This document shows, in pieces, positions 35,243-43,102 of a stretch of 64,000 nt of DNA. This stretch comes from Chromatiaceae bacterium (lineage in GTDB: Bacteria > Pseudomonadota > Gammaproteobacteria > Chromatiales > Chromatiaceae). Both the position numbers and the translations under genes were made by a program. The notes beneath the pieces are model-generated. The model did no database searches, was not told the DNA's origin, and saw nothing but the letters and a program-made list of their open reading frames with translations. How positions within the stretch are numbered: position 1 is the first letter of the stretch; each line of letters starts with the position of its first letter. The stretch spans positions 744,001-808,000 of the forward strand of contig JACKMK010000004.1 of the NCBI GenBank assembly GCA_024235395.1. Reading direction: 5' to 3'.

Positions 35243-36046
35243 TCAGAGCGAAGTCTCGAAGGGCCGCGCGGAGATCAGGTAGAGGGCCGTCGTGTCGGAC
35301 TCGTCACCGGCGGGATGCAGGCGGTTGTGCTGGAAGGCGGCTGTCAGCCAGCTGCCGCGCAGCGTGCGGGGGTCCAGTGTCACGGCCTGGGTGCCGAGAT
35401 TTCTCAGCTTCACTGCGGTGATGTAGAGCCCACTGGCGCGCCAGGCGACCAATGGGCTGGCCTCGATCGGCGCAGCGCGAACCAGGCGCACCGCTTCGTG
35501 ACGCACCGGCACGCGCACCACACCGGGGAGATCATGCAGCAGCCGCGCGGGTGCGTAGAGCTGCTGGGCCGCGAACCGTGTCAGCGTGACGTAACCGTAG
35601 GCCGGCAGTTCCGGTGGTGGCGTCCCCTCATCTGTTGCCGCACCCGCAATTCGCGTCTCGGGTTCAAGAATCTGGATTGCAGGTTTCGGTTCGCCCTCGT
35701 TGTCGGCAGAGAGATCCAGCAGGTAGACGGCCCCGCTGTCGACCGCGCGGACCATGACCCGGGTCGCCTCGAACGGCTGGTGCGCCAGCAGATACACGGT
35801 GCCGGCGACGCTCTGCACCCGGAGTGCCGACTGGATTGCCGGGGGCAAGCCGACTTTGACCGGGCCCGGGAAATCAACACGCCGCTCCTTGCCGACCGTC
35901 AGCGCCACCACGATCGGCGTCTTCTGCCAGGTGATGCGCTCCGGTGCCGGCGCTTCGCCATCCGTGGTGTTCGCCCAGGCGATGACGGGTGCGAGACATA
36001 GGATCGCACAGAGCACCACTGGGTTCTTATTGAGTTTGGTTCGCAT
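35243..36046 (-). CDS. ICE conjugation protein, TIGR03749 (PFL_4704) family, TraK-like
   Basis: A 267-aa exported protein (signal MRTKLNKNPVVLCAILCLAP, cleavage after AWA) with ERITWQKTPIVVALTVGKER and VYLLAHQPFEATRVMVRAVD, matching TIGR03749. Its place between TIGR03746 and TIGR03752 is that of TraK/VirB9 in F-like systems, an outer-membrane ring component. ATG 36046 follows a GGAACGGAC stretch; the longer frame to 36271 reads into the upstream gene. Confidence 0.85.
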   Translation of the reverse strand: MRTKLNKNPVVLCAILCLAPVIAWANTTDGEAPAPERITWQKTPIVVALTVGKERRVDFPGPVKVGLPPAIQSALRVQSVAGTVYLLAHQPFEATRVMVRAVDSGAVYLLDLSADNEGEPKPAIQILEPETRIAGAATDEGTPPPELPAYGYVTLTRFAAQQLYAPARLLHDLPGVVRVPVRHEAVRLVRAAPIEASPLVAWRASGLYITAVKLRNLGTQAVTLDPRTLRGSWLTAAFQHNRLHPAGDESDTTALYLISARPFETSL

Positions 36047-36063
36047 GTCCGTTCCTGTCTTTT

Positions 36064-36723
36064 TCAGCCTTTGCTGCCCTGTTCGCCTTGTTCGGCGAGC
36101 TCCGCCTCGCTCAACCGCCGTGGCCCTTCCCCGGCGAACCCGTCGAGCGCCAGTCCCCAGGGGTTGGCCTCGAGATCGACCGCATGACGGACGACGCGCA
36201 GCGGGTAGCGGATCGCGGTCTTCTTTACCGTCATGCCCTTCACTGATTCGTAGAGGTCGAGGTCCAGCCACACGACCCAGACGCCGCCGTTCAACACATC
36301 GACACGACGCTCCTCGTAGCCGTGCCCCGGTACCTCCTGCATACCACGCACGCGGTAGGCGAGCTCGCCCTGGCGGCCCTTGAGCTCCATGTCAGCGATC
36401 AGGTCCGTGCGGTACCTGGGTGTCAGGTATGGCGAGACCGAGAAGATCGCGCGGCCGTAGTCGCGCGCCCCGTCTTCCGGCCAGCGGTTGAGCTGTTGGA
36501 AGATGTAGAAGGCAAAGGCATAGACATTCGCCGGCGGGACCTGGTCGATCGCCAGTACCGCACCAGATCGCAGGTCCGGCGGCACGTGCACGGTCAAGGT
36601 CTTCGGCGCCTGGCTCCAGCCGAACCAGAGTGCAAAGATGACCAGTGCCTGCAGCCCGATGACGGCCCAGAGCGAGCGCAGGTGCGCACGGACGTTATCG
36701 ATCTCGTAGCGGTAGCGACGCAT
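36064..36723 (-). CDS. ICE conjugation protein, TIGR03746 (PFL_4703) family, TraE/VirB8-like
   Basis: A 219-aa protein with one N-terminal membrane helix (LWAVIGLQALVIFALWFGWS, residues 17-36) and a periplasmic NTF2-like domain, including VYAFAFYIFQQLNRWPEDGA and PYLTPRYRTDL. This matches TraE/VirB8-type assembly factors. Its ATG lies 29 bases inside the preceding TIGR03750 gene, suggesting coupled translation. Confidence 0.85.
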   Translation of the reverse strand: MRRYRYEIDNVRAHLRSLWAVIGLQALVIFALWFGWSQAPKTLTVHVPPDLRSGAVLAIDQVPPANVYAFAFYIFQQLNRWPEDGARDYGRAIFSVSPYLTPRYRTDLIADMELKGRQGELAYRVRGMQEVPGHGYEERRVDVLNGGVWVVWLDLDLYESVKGMTVKKTAIRYPLRVVRHAVDLEANPWGLALDGFAGEGPRRLSEAELAEQGEQGSKG

Positions 36724-37078
36724 GCCCTGTCCTGCCGATATCCCAGCTGCCGCTGCGGCGCACGAGCGTGGAACGTCGCAGGCCCTTGTCGTGTAGCCAG
36801 ACGACGAACCGCTGTTGGTAGTAACCGTCTGGACGATTGCGCTTCAAACGCTGGAACAGCGTCGCCGTGACCACCACCGTGGCCACGACGCCCACACCGG
36901 CCAAACCAAAGCCCATCGTGACCGCACCCATCAGGCCCGCCAGCACCAGACTGACGGGTAACCAGACGAGTGAGGCCACCCCGACGATGACGCCCAGCTC
37001 CGACGACGAGCAGCCCTTGAAGATGGCCGGCTCGGCATTCAGCCGGTCGGCCAGGATGTCGTGAAGGTTCGGTCCCAT
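36695..37078 (-). CDS. ICE conjugation protein, TIGR03750 family, TraL/VirB3-like
   Basis: A 127-aa protein starting MGPNLHDILADRLNAEPAIF, followed by two hydrophobic segments (about 27-48 and 50-72) and a basic C-terminus (RPDGYYQQRFVVWLHDKGL). This is typical of TIGR03750, which occupies the TraL/VirB3 position. It is 3 bp from the pilin-like gene upstream. Confidence 0.85.
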   Translation of the reverse strand: MGPNLHDILADRLNAEPAIFKGCSSSELGVIVGVASLVWLPVSLVLAGLMGAVTMGFGLAGVGVVATVVVTATLFQRLKRNRPDGYYQQRFVVWLHDKGLRRSTLVRRSGSWDIGRTGHASLPLRDR

Positions 37079-37081
37079 AGC

Positions 37082-37432
37082 TCAGATGACGCCTGCAGCC
37101 TCGGTAAGGAGGTAGCTTGCGAAGATCAGCACGACTGCCCCGACAACGCCGAGCACGCCCACCTCGGCCCACTCCGCCTTGCCTTGTCGTGCCTCGTTGA
37201 ACTTGGCAAAACCGAGATAGGCGATCCAAAGAAAGCCGAGCACGGCGATGGCGAGACCCAACACCAGACCGCCGTCCTTGATATAGCCCTTGATGAGCGC
37301 AATCCAGTCACCAGCCGCCGGTGCCGTACTGGGCGCCACCGGGGTCGGCAGTGCCGCCCATACCGACTGTGCCGCCGTCATGCCCAGCAGCCCTGCCGCC
37401 ACTAGCCTCTTACTCATGCTCTTCACCGTCAT
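37082..37432 (-). CDS. ICE pilin-like protein, TIGR03745 (PFL_4702) family
   Basis: A 116-aa protein with a signal peptide (MTVKSMSKRLVAAGLLGMTA, cleavage after VWA) and two hydrophobic helices (about 53-78 and 91-110), the layout of TrbC/VirB2-like pilins. The family is TIGR03745. An alternative start is ATG 37417. It is probably the major or minor subunit of the conjugative pilus. Confidence 0.82.
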   Translation of the reverse strand: MTVKSMSKRLVAAGLLGMTAAQSVWAALPTPVAPSTAPAAGDWIALIKGYIKDGGLVLGLAIAVLGFLWIAYLGFAKFNEARQGKAEWAEVGVLGVVGAVVLIFASYLLTEAAGVI

Positions 37433-37536
37433 TACCTGCTCTCCGAGACCTCGGGGTCGCCCCCTGTTCACAACATGCCGGGGTTCGTCCCCGAGCCGTA
37501 AGATGCGATGCGCGTGGAAACGGCCGCACCGCCCTG

Positions 37537-37767
37537 TCAATTCAGATAGAAACCCAGCACGAGGAGCACGATGCTGGCGCGCAGCGCACCCCAGGTCAGG
37601 TCTAACACCCCGACCTGCCCGTCTTGCCATGCCCGAAAGGTGCCGAGCGTCACCCAGATCACCCACACGAAGGCGAGCACCAGCACCACGCCGGCTATAC
37701 CGGTCAGCAGGGTTCCCGGCGTAATGCCGGATCCGGCTTGGAAGGCGGCACTTTGTGCGGGCGTCAT
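37537..37767 (-). CDS. ICE conjugation protein, TIGR03758 (PFL_4701) family
   Basis: A 76-aa membrane protein with two hydrophobic helices (about 18-42 and 58-75): GVVLVLAFVWVIWVTLG and ASIVLLVLGFYLN. Small size, sequence and position between RAQPRD and TIGR03745 match TIGR03758. It may be a second pilin-like or pilus-assembly peptide. Confidence 0.82.
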   Translation of the reverse strand: MTPAQSAAFQAGSGITPGTLLTGIAGVVLVLAFVWVIWVTLGTFRAWQDGQVGVLDLTWGALRASIVLLVLGFYLN

Positions 37768-37776
37768 CTCGGCACA

Positions 37777-38112
37777 TCACCGGCGGTAGTCACCGCGAAG
37801 CGGCGGAAAGGTGCGAGGTTCAGCGCGCGGCGCATCGATGTGCTCTTGGATTCCCAACCGCACTCGAATCAGGTCTTGTCGCAGCCAGTCGTATCGGAAA
37901 CGGATGCGGGCGTCGGGATTCGCCTGCGATTCAGCGGTGCGCAGCAGGGGCTCGAGCGCTTCGAGTTCATGGGTCAGACGTGCAAGGGCTTCGCGTTCTG
38001 CATCGGCGTCTGCCATGGCGGACCCTACAGCGAAGGCGGCCGCCATGGTCCCTGCGACAAGCGCTTGAGTGATGCCCATCAAATTCTTTCCGGTGGTGCA
38101 CATGGCGCGCAT
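37777..38112 (-). CDS. RAQPRD-family ICE protein (TIGR01690)
   Basis: A 111-aa exported protein with a signal region (GITQALVAGTMAAAFAVGSA) and the domain ALARLTHELEALEPLLRTAE plus the RFRYDWLRQDLIRVRLGI segment that matches this family. The usual RAQPRD pentapeptide appears as HIDAPR here. ATG 38112, 38103 or 38079 are possible starts. It is the first gene of the block that ends at TraC; cargo 2 lies immediately upstream. Confidence 0.8.
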   Translation of the reverse strand: MRAMCTTGKNLMGITQALVAGTMAAAFAVGSAMADADAEREALARLTHELEALEPLLRTAESQANPDARIRFRYDWLRQDLIRVRLGIQEHIDAPRAEPRTFPPLRGDYRR

Positions 38113-38424
38113 GGTGGAATGCCGGAAGAAACGAGGAAATGAGAAACCAAGTCAGAGGGACGCGTGATTTCAAAAACAATGGATCATGGAAAAAACGCGA
38201 TCTCGAGCATGTACAGCAAAAGCTAGGCACTGCGCCTGAAACCATTCGTGGGTGTCTCCACCAAACACACGCTATTGATCCCCGCTTTGCACTTGAACCC
38301 CGCTGCGGAGAGAGTGCAGCGAGCTATCCACTGAAAGGCTGTCCACCTGCACTCGGCGGTTTTGGTACGCTGCCGCCATGGCGTAGTGTTCCGTAGCTCA
38401 AGATAGGAAGGTCCCTCCCGAAAA
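38113..38424. other. Junction between conjugation genes and cargo 2
   Basis: Divergent spacer between the RAQPRD gene (minus) and the histidine kinase (plus). It should hold promoters in both directions, but I see no strong consensus box, no copy of the TGTCAT dyads found at 41503-41540, and no transposon end. An AGGAAGG site at 38404 precedes the kinase GTG start, about 14 bp away. Confidence 0.45.
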
Positions 38425-40158
38425 GTGATCCAGCCGCGCGACAAGGTCAAAGGCCCAATCCTCATCCCATTCACCCTGCTGCTGGTGCTGGCTGTGGGCG
38501 CTCTTTTTTTGATCGCCTACCTGTACGAGGAGAAGGCCCGCCAGCAGGACCTGGCGACCAGCGTGCGTGCCGTCGAACGCCTGTTCAACCTGCAGATCGA
38601 CAACGACGCCGCGCGTCTGCATGCCGCACTCTGCCCGATCAGCCGCGACGAAACGGTGATGACCGCCTTCCGCAACGGTGACCGCGAGGCACTGCTCGCC
38701 AAGGTCATGCCGCTTTTCAACCGCTTGCGCGACCAGCACCGCGTCACCCATTTCTACCTCCTGGACACCGACCGCCGCGTGGTCCTGCGTGTCCATCAAC
38801 CCGAGGTGCGTGGTGACATCGTCAGCCGCTCCACAACCCTGCAGGCAGAACAGAGCGGCCGCGAGACGCAGGGCATCGAGCTCGGGCCGCTCGGCACCCT
38901 GACCTTGCGTGCCGTCAAACCCTGGCGCGTCGATGGGCAGCTGATTGGATTCCTGGAACTGGGTGAGGAGATCGGCCACATCGGCGATGAGATTCACCAG
39001 GCGCTCGGCGTGGACCTGCTGGTGACGGTACACCGGCGTTTCCTGGCACCCGACACTCGCCCTGACGGTGTCGGTGACGCCAGCGAATTCGCCGTCCTCA
39101 GCAACACCCTTGATGAAGTCCCGGCGTTTGTCGCGAGGCGACTCGACGGCATCGATCACGCGGATTCCGTTGGCACAGCTTCGGTCGACGGCGACAAGTC
39201 CCTGTACACGGCGGTCCTCCCGCTGAACGACGCCGCCGGGCGGGAGATCGGCGACATGGTCGTGATCCGCGATGTCACGAGTCTGCAGGCCGGTTTCCGC
39301 GAATCGCTGGCCGCCGCGGCAGTCCTCAGCCTGTTGGCGGGCGCCCTGGTCTTTGGGCTCTTTTACGTGATCCTCGATCGCGTCGAGCGGGACTACCGTC
39401 GCCAGCGCGAGATGGAGACGCAATTCGCCCGACTCAGCACCGAACACCAACGTATCGTGCAGATCGAAAAGCTATCCGAGGTCGGGCGGACGATCAGCGA
39501 GATCGCGCACCAGATCAACAATCCGCTGGTCGGCGTGGTCAACATGGCGCAGCTGGCCGAGCGCGAGGCCGACGACCCGGTGCGGGTGCGCGAACTGCTG
39601 GCCGATATTCGCCAGGCCGGCACCGACAGCCACGCCTTTCTGCAGCGCATGCTGGCGTTTACCAAGGTCTCGCGCTTCGAGCGCAAGCCGACCGAGATGA
39701 CCGACCTCATCACGGAGACCATCGCGCTATTCCAGCAGAGCACGGACCGACACCCTGCCATCGATGCCCAACTGCCACAGCCACCGTTGATTCTCGACGT
39801 CGACCCGGTACTGGTGCGCCATGCCCTGTTCAACCTGCTGTCGAACGCGACCCAGGTCAGCCCAGCGGACGGTGTGATCCAGGTCAACCTGCAACGGCGG
39901 GCGGGGCCGGATTCCCGGCCGGGTTGGTCGCTCACGGTCAGCGACCGGGGGCCGGGCCTGTCGCAAGAGGTCCGGAAAAACCTGTTCACACCATTCTTCA
40001 CCACCCAACCGAGCGGGACGGGGCTCGGGCTCGCGGTTGTCCAGCACGTCGCGATGCTACATGACGGTCGCGCGACCGGCGAGAATCGTCCCGACGGTGG
40101 CGCGGTTTTTGCGTTGTGGTTGCCCGACAAACCATCTGACAAGGACATACTGGCGTGA
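38425..40158 (+). CDS. Membrane sensor histidine kinase
   Basis: A 577-aa kinase with two membrane helices (about 11-31 and 293-315) around a large periplasmic sensor region of about 260 residues resembling a double-Cache fold (THFYLLDTDRRVVLRVHQPE). The cytoplasmic part has a HisKA site SEIAHQINNPLVGVVNMAQL (phospho-His near 368) and an HATPase domain with LSNATQV (N box), DRGPGLS (G1) and GTGLGLAVV (G2). The start is GTG, and its TGA overlaps the GTG start of the response regulator. It should phosphorylate that regulator in response to an unknown periplasmic signal. Confidence 0.9.
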   Translation: MIQPRDKVKGPILIPFTLLLVLAVGALFLIAYLYEEKARQQDLATSVRAVERLFNLQIDNDAARLHAALCPISRDETVMTAFRNGDREALLAKVMPLFNRLRDQHRVTHFYLLDTDRRVVLRVHQPEVRGDIVSRSTTLQAEQSGRETQGIELGPLGTLTLRAVKPWRVDGQLIGFLELGEEIGHIGDEIHQALGVDLLVTVHRRFLAPDTRPDGVGDASEFAVLSNTLDEVPAFVARRLDGIDHADSVGTASVDGDKSLYTAVLPLNDAAGREIGDMVVIRDVTSLQAGFRESLAAAAVLSLLAGALVFGLFYVILDRVERDYRRQREMETQFARLSTEHQRIVQIEKLSEVGRTISEIAHQINNPLVGVVNMAQLAEREADDPVRVRELLADIRQAGTDSHAFLQRMLAFTKVSRFERKPTEMTDLITETIALFQQSTDRHPAIDAQLPQPPLILDVDPVLVRHALFNLLSNATQVSPADGVIQVNLQRRAGPDSRPGWSLTVSDRGPGLSQEVRKNLFTPFFTTQPSGTGLGLAVVQHVAMLHDGRATGENRPDGGAVFALWLPDKPSDKDILA

Positions 40159-41510
40159 CCTGCAAGATCCTGCTCGTCGACGACGACCGCCACACGGTCA
40201 AGCTGTTCGAGAACCTGTTCCGAAAGCGCCCGGAAACACTCGAAGTGGCAACGGACGCCGCCAACGCGCGGCGTCGGTTCCGCGGCAACGACTACAACCT
40301 GGTCCTGATGGACCAGCGACTGCCGGATGGCAGCGGGCTCGACCTGATCCAGGAGATGCGTCGCGAGCGCCCCCATCAGATCGCGATCATGATCACCGGC
40401 TACGCCGACGTCCGCGACGCCGTGCGGGCGGTGCGCGAGGGGCTGTTCGATTACCTCACCAAACCGTTCACCGACATCGAGAGCCTCGAAAATACGATCG
40501 ACAAGGCGCTGGAACTCGATCGCGCCTACCGCGAGATCGACAACCTGCGGCGCACCCTGGACGGTCGCGGCGAGGGTCGGACGCTGATCGGGCAGTCGCC
40601 CGCGATCGAACAGCTGCTGCAACAGATCCAGCAGGTGGCGGTGCTGGACACCACCGTGCTGCTCGAGGGCGAGAGCGGCACCGGCAAGGAGCTTGTGTCG
40701 CACCTACTGCACGCCGGCAGCCCGCGCTCGGCCGGGCCGTTTCTCGCCGTGAACTGCGGCGCGCTGTCCGAACAATTGCTCGAAAGCACGCTGTTCGGCT
40801 ACGAAAAGGGTGCCTTCACCGGGGCAGCCAAGGCCACCCCCGGCTATCTGGAACAGGCCGATGGCGGGACCTTGTTCCTCGACGAGGTCGCGGACATGAG
40901 TCCCAAGCTGCAGAGCAGTCTGCTGCGCGTACTGCAGGAACGCAGCTTTCACCGCCTCGGCGGAAGCAGCCTCAGATCGAGTGACTTCCGCCTGATCTGC
41001 GCCTGCAACCGCTGTCTTGCCGACGAGGTGCGGAGCAAGTTGTTCCGCGAAGACCTGTACTACCGCATCAACGTGGTCGCGCTGCGCATCCCGCCGTTGC
41101 GGGAGCGCCGCGAGGACATCCTCGCCCTTGCGCTGTACTTCCTCGAACTCTTCAACCGCAAGTTCAACAAGCAGATCGGACCGTTCACACCCGACGCGAT
41201 CCGGTTAATGGAGAACCATCCCTGGCCAGGCAACGTTCGCCAGTTGCGGCACGCGATCGAGCGACTGGTGGCTTTGCATCCTGGCGGTCCGGTCGGCAGC
41301 ACTCATCTGGAACACCTGCGCACCGCCGAAGATACCCCCTTCCCGCCCGCAGGCCTGTTGAAGTACGAGGACGAGCGCGCTCTGTTTGAACGGTCGTATC
41401 TCGAACGACTGCTGGACGCGGCCGAGGGCAACGTCAGCGAGGCGGCGCGCATCAGCGGCATCGCGCGACAGAATATCTATGACCGCATGAAGCGTTGGGG
41501 ACTGTCATGA
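40155..41510 (+). CDS. NtrC-family sigma-54-dependent response regulator
   Basis: A 451-aa enhancer-binding protein. The receiver domain has DDD near residue 10, phospho-acceptor Asp in NLVLMDQRLPDGSG and Lys in YLTKPF. The AAA+ domain has Walker A LLEGESGTGKELV, the sigma-54 contact loop GAFTGA and Walker B GGTLFLDEV. A Fis-type HTH ends the protein (GNVSEAARISGIARQNIYDR). The GTG start overlaps the kinase stop. Its stop codon lies inside the first of two dyads that probably form its own enhancer, upstream of a sigma-54 promoter for the next gene. Confidence 0.93.
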   Translation: MTCKILLVDDDRHTVKLFENLFRKRPETLEVATDAANARRRFRGNDYNLVLMDQRLPDGSGLDLIQEMRRERPHQIAIMITGYADVRDAVRAVREGLFDYLTKPFTDIESLENTIDKALELDRAYREIDNLRRTLDGRGEGRTLIGQSPAIEQLLQQIQQVAVLDTTVLLEGESGTGKELVSHLLHAGSPRSAGPFLAVNCGALSEQLLESTLFGYEKGAFTGAAKATPGYLEQADGGTLFLDEVADMSPKLQSSLLRVLQERSFHRLGGSSLRSSDFRLICACNRCLADEVRSKLFREDLYYRINVVALRIPPLRERREDILALALYFLELFNRKFNKQIGPFTPDAIRLMENHPWPGNVRQLRHAIERLVALHPGGPVGSTHLEHLRTAEDTPFPPAGLLKYEDERALFERSYLERLLDAAEGNVSEAARISGIARQNIYDRMKRWGLS

Positions 41511-41540
41511 CTTTATGACAGTTGTCATTGATTAATGACA
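41503..41540. promoter_or_regulatory. Tandem enhancer dyads (UAS) for the NtrC-type regulator
   Basis: Two dyads of the form TGTCAT-N6-ATGACA, with identical half-sites, lie at 41503-41520 and 41523-41540. Their centres are exactly 20 bp apart, about two helical turns, and they end 74 bp before the -24 element. This is the arrangement expected for cooperative binding of two dimers of the regulator encoded just upstream. Confidence 0.85.
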
Positions 41541-41614
41541 CCCAGCCCCTGCAAATAACGGCCAACCCATTGTTTGAACCCGCAATACCGCTGCGATTGC
41601 ACCTGGCGGTCACG

Positions 41615-41629
41615 TGGCACGTTGTTTGC
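41615..41629 (+). promoter_or_regulatory. Sigma-54 (-24/-12) promoter
   Basis: TGGCAC at 41615-41620, GTTGT, then TTGC at 41626-41629 matches the sigma-54 consensus TGGCACG-N4-TTGC, with the GG and GC pairs exactly 10 bases apart. It is 156 bp upstream of the cytochrome-like gene and downstream of the paired dyads. Confidence 0.9.
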
Positions 41630-41784
41630 CCGATGCATCCTCCGACAGGCGTGCGCGCGAGCAGAGCCGGCCGACAAGGCTAGCCCCCCTCGGCGACGAC
41701 TTGCACATCTGGGCGTCGACCGCGTGTGCCACGACCGACCTCCAGATCACATAACAGAGACCATCAATCGGAGGACTAAGCCGG

Positions 41785-42834
41785 ATGAAAATTCGCAAGA
41801 CTATCCTGACCGCCACCCTGCCGGCAGTGTTTGTGGCGGCCGCGGCCTTTCAAACCGCGGCCCAAGCCGCCCCCAACACGCTCACCGCAGTCAAAGCGGA
41901 CACCGCGCCGGTGCTGGACGGCGTCGCCGACGACCCTGTCTGGCAGTCGGCAGCGGCGGTCGAACTCAATTTCGGCAAGGGCGAAAACTTCGGCGGCACC
42001 GGCAAGACCAGCGGGACCATCAAAGCGGCCCGCGTCGGCGACATGCTGTACATGGTGCTGCAATACCAGGACCCGACGCATTCGCAGCAGCGCATGCCTT
42101 ACGTCAAGCAGGCCGACGGCAGCTGGAAGAAGCTCAAGGACCCGGACGACAAGGGCGGCGACAACAACAAGGTCTATGAGGACAAGTCCGCGCTGATCTG
42201 GCCGATTGGCGACTCGATCGCGGACTTCGACTCGGACGGCTGCTTTGCCGCCTGCCACGACGACGAACCGCCGAAGCCCTACGGCAACAAGTACACAGAG
42301 AAAGAAGGCGAAATGGGCGACATCTGGCACGTCAAGACGGTGCGCACCGGACCAGTGGGGCAGATCCATGACCAGTATCTCGATCACATGCGCTTCGACC
42401 AGGAAAAGAACAAGGGTGCCGGCCGGCATGGCGATCCGAAGACTGGCGGCGGTTACAAGAACATCGAACTCAAGGATGGCAAGCCGGAGTTCATGAACAA
42501 GGATGGCAAGGCGGCCAACAAGGGCGGCACCTACTGGTTGAAGGCAGAGGACAAGGCGCCGTTCGATGACAGCAGGTTCGAGCCCGGTGACGAGGTCGCC
42601 TCGATCATGGTGGCACCGTTCGAAGGGGATGCCGGTGACATCGCCGCCGGCATGGCCTGGAAGGATGGTGTCTGGACCGTGGAGATGGCGCGCAAGCTGG
42701 TGACAGGCAGCAAGTACGACGTGCAGTTCGACGACCTGAACAAGGGCTACCTGTTCGGCGTGTCGGCCTTTGACAACGCCCAGGTCCGGCATGCCTTCAT
42801 CAAGCGGCCCGTGACGCTGGTGTTCGAGCCGTAA
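41785..42834 (+). CDS. Exported ethylbenzene-dehydrogenase-related haem-binding protein
   Basis: A 349-aa protein with a signal peptide (MKIRKTILTATLPAVFVAAA, cleavage after AQA) and the EB_dh haem-domain pattern: APVLDGVADDPVWQSAAAVE, then VGDMLYMVLQYQDP and WTVEMARKL near the end. A GCFAACHDDE sequence near residue 153 contains CxxxCH, one residue longer than a normal haem c site. It is probably a periplasmic electron-transfer or haem sensor-like protein. It follows a clear sigma-54 promoter and has GGAGGA before the ATG, so the adjacent two-component system should control it. Its redox partner is unknown. Confidence 0.8.
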   Translation: MKIRKTILTATLPAVFVAAAAFQTAAQAAPNTLTAVKADTAPVLDGVADDPVWQSAAAVELNFGKGENFGGTGKTSGTIKAARVGDMLYMVLQYQDPTHSQQRMPYVKQADGSWKKLKDPDDKGGDNNKVYEDKSALIWPIGDSIADFDSDGCFAACHDDEPPKPYGNKYTEKEGEMGDIWHVKTVRTGPVGQIHDQYLDHMRFDQEKNKGAGRHGDPKTGGGYKNIELKDGKPEFMNKDGKAANKGGTYWLKAEDKAPFDDSRFEPGDEVASIMVAPFEGDAGDIAAGMAWKDGVWTVEMARKLVTGSKYDVQFDDLNKGYLFGVSAFDNAQVRHAFIKRPVTLVFEP

Positions 42835-42850
42835 CCGCAACGATGAACGC

Positions 42851-42871
42851 GGGTGGCCGGGGCGGCCACCC
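42851..42871 (+). terminator. Strong hairpin after the haem-protein gene
   Basis: A perfect 8-bp stem (GGGTGGCC at 42851-42858 with GGCCACCC at 42864-42871) starts 16 bp after the stop codon. No T run follows, so it may stabilise the 3' end or act with Rho rather than as an intrinsic terminator. A second perfect 8-bp GC stem lies at 42905-42926. Confidence 0.5.
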
Positions 42872-43102
42872 GCCCAGATAGATTCACCCTTTCGTTTCTC
42901 GTCCCGCGGCGGTTCGAGCCGCCGCGAAAATCGAAGCGCCCCACTCGCTTCCGCTGCCAACACCTAACTCGCTGATCCCCATGCGCGTTCCCAACCCACT
43001 ACTTCATAATCCGCGGGTTACCTTCGGTGACACCAGGATGCCGCCTCACATCGGATTCCTGAGTTATTTCGCCGCTAGCACACGCCCTACGGAGGCGTCA
43101 CC

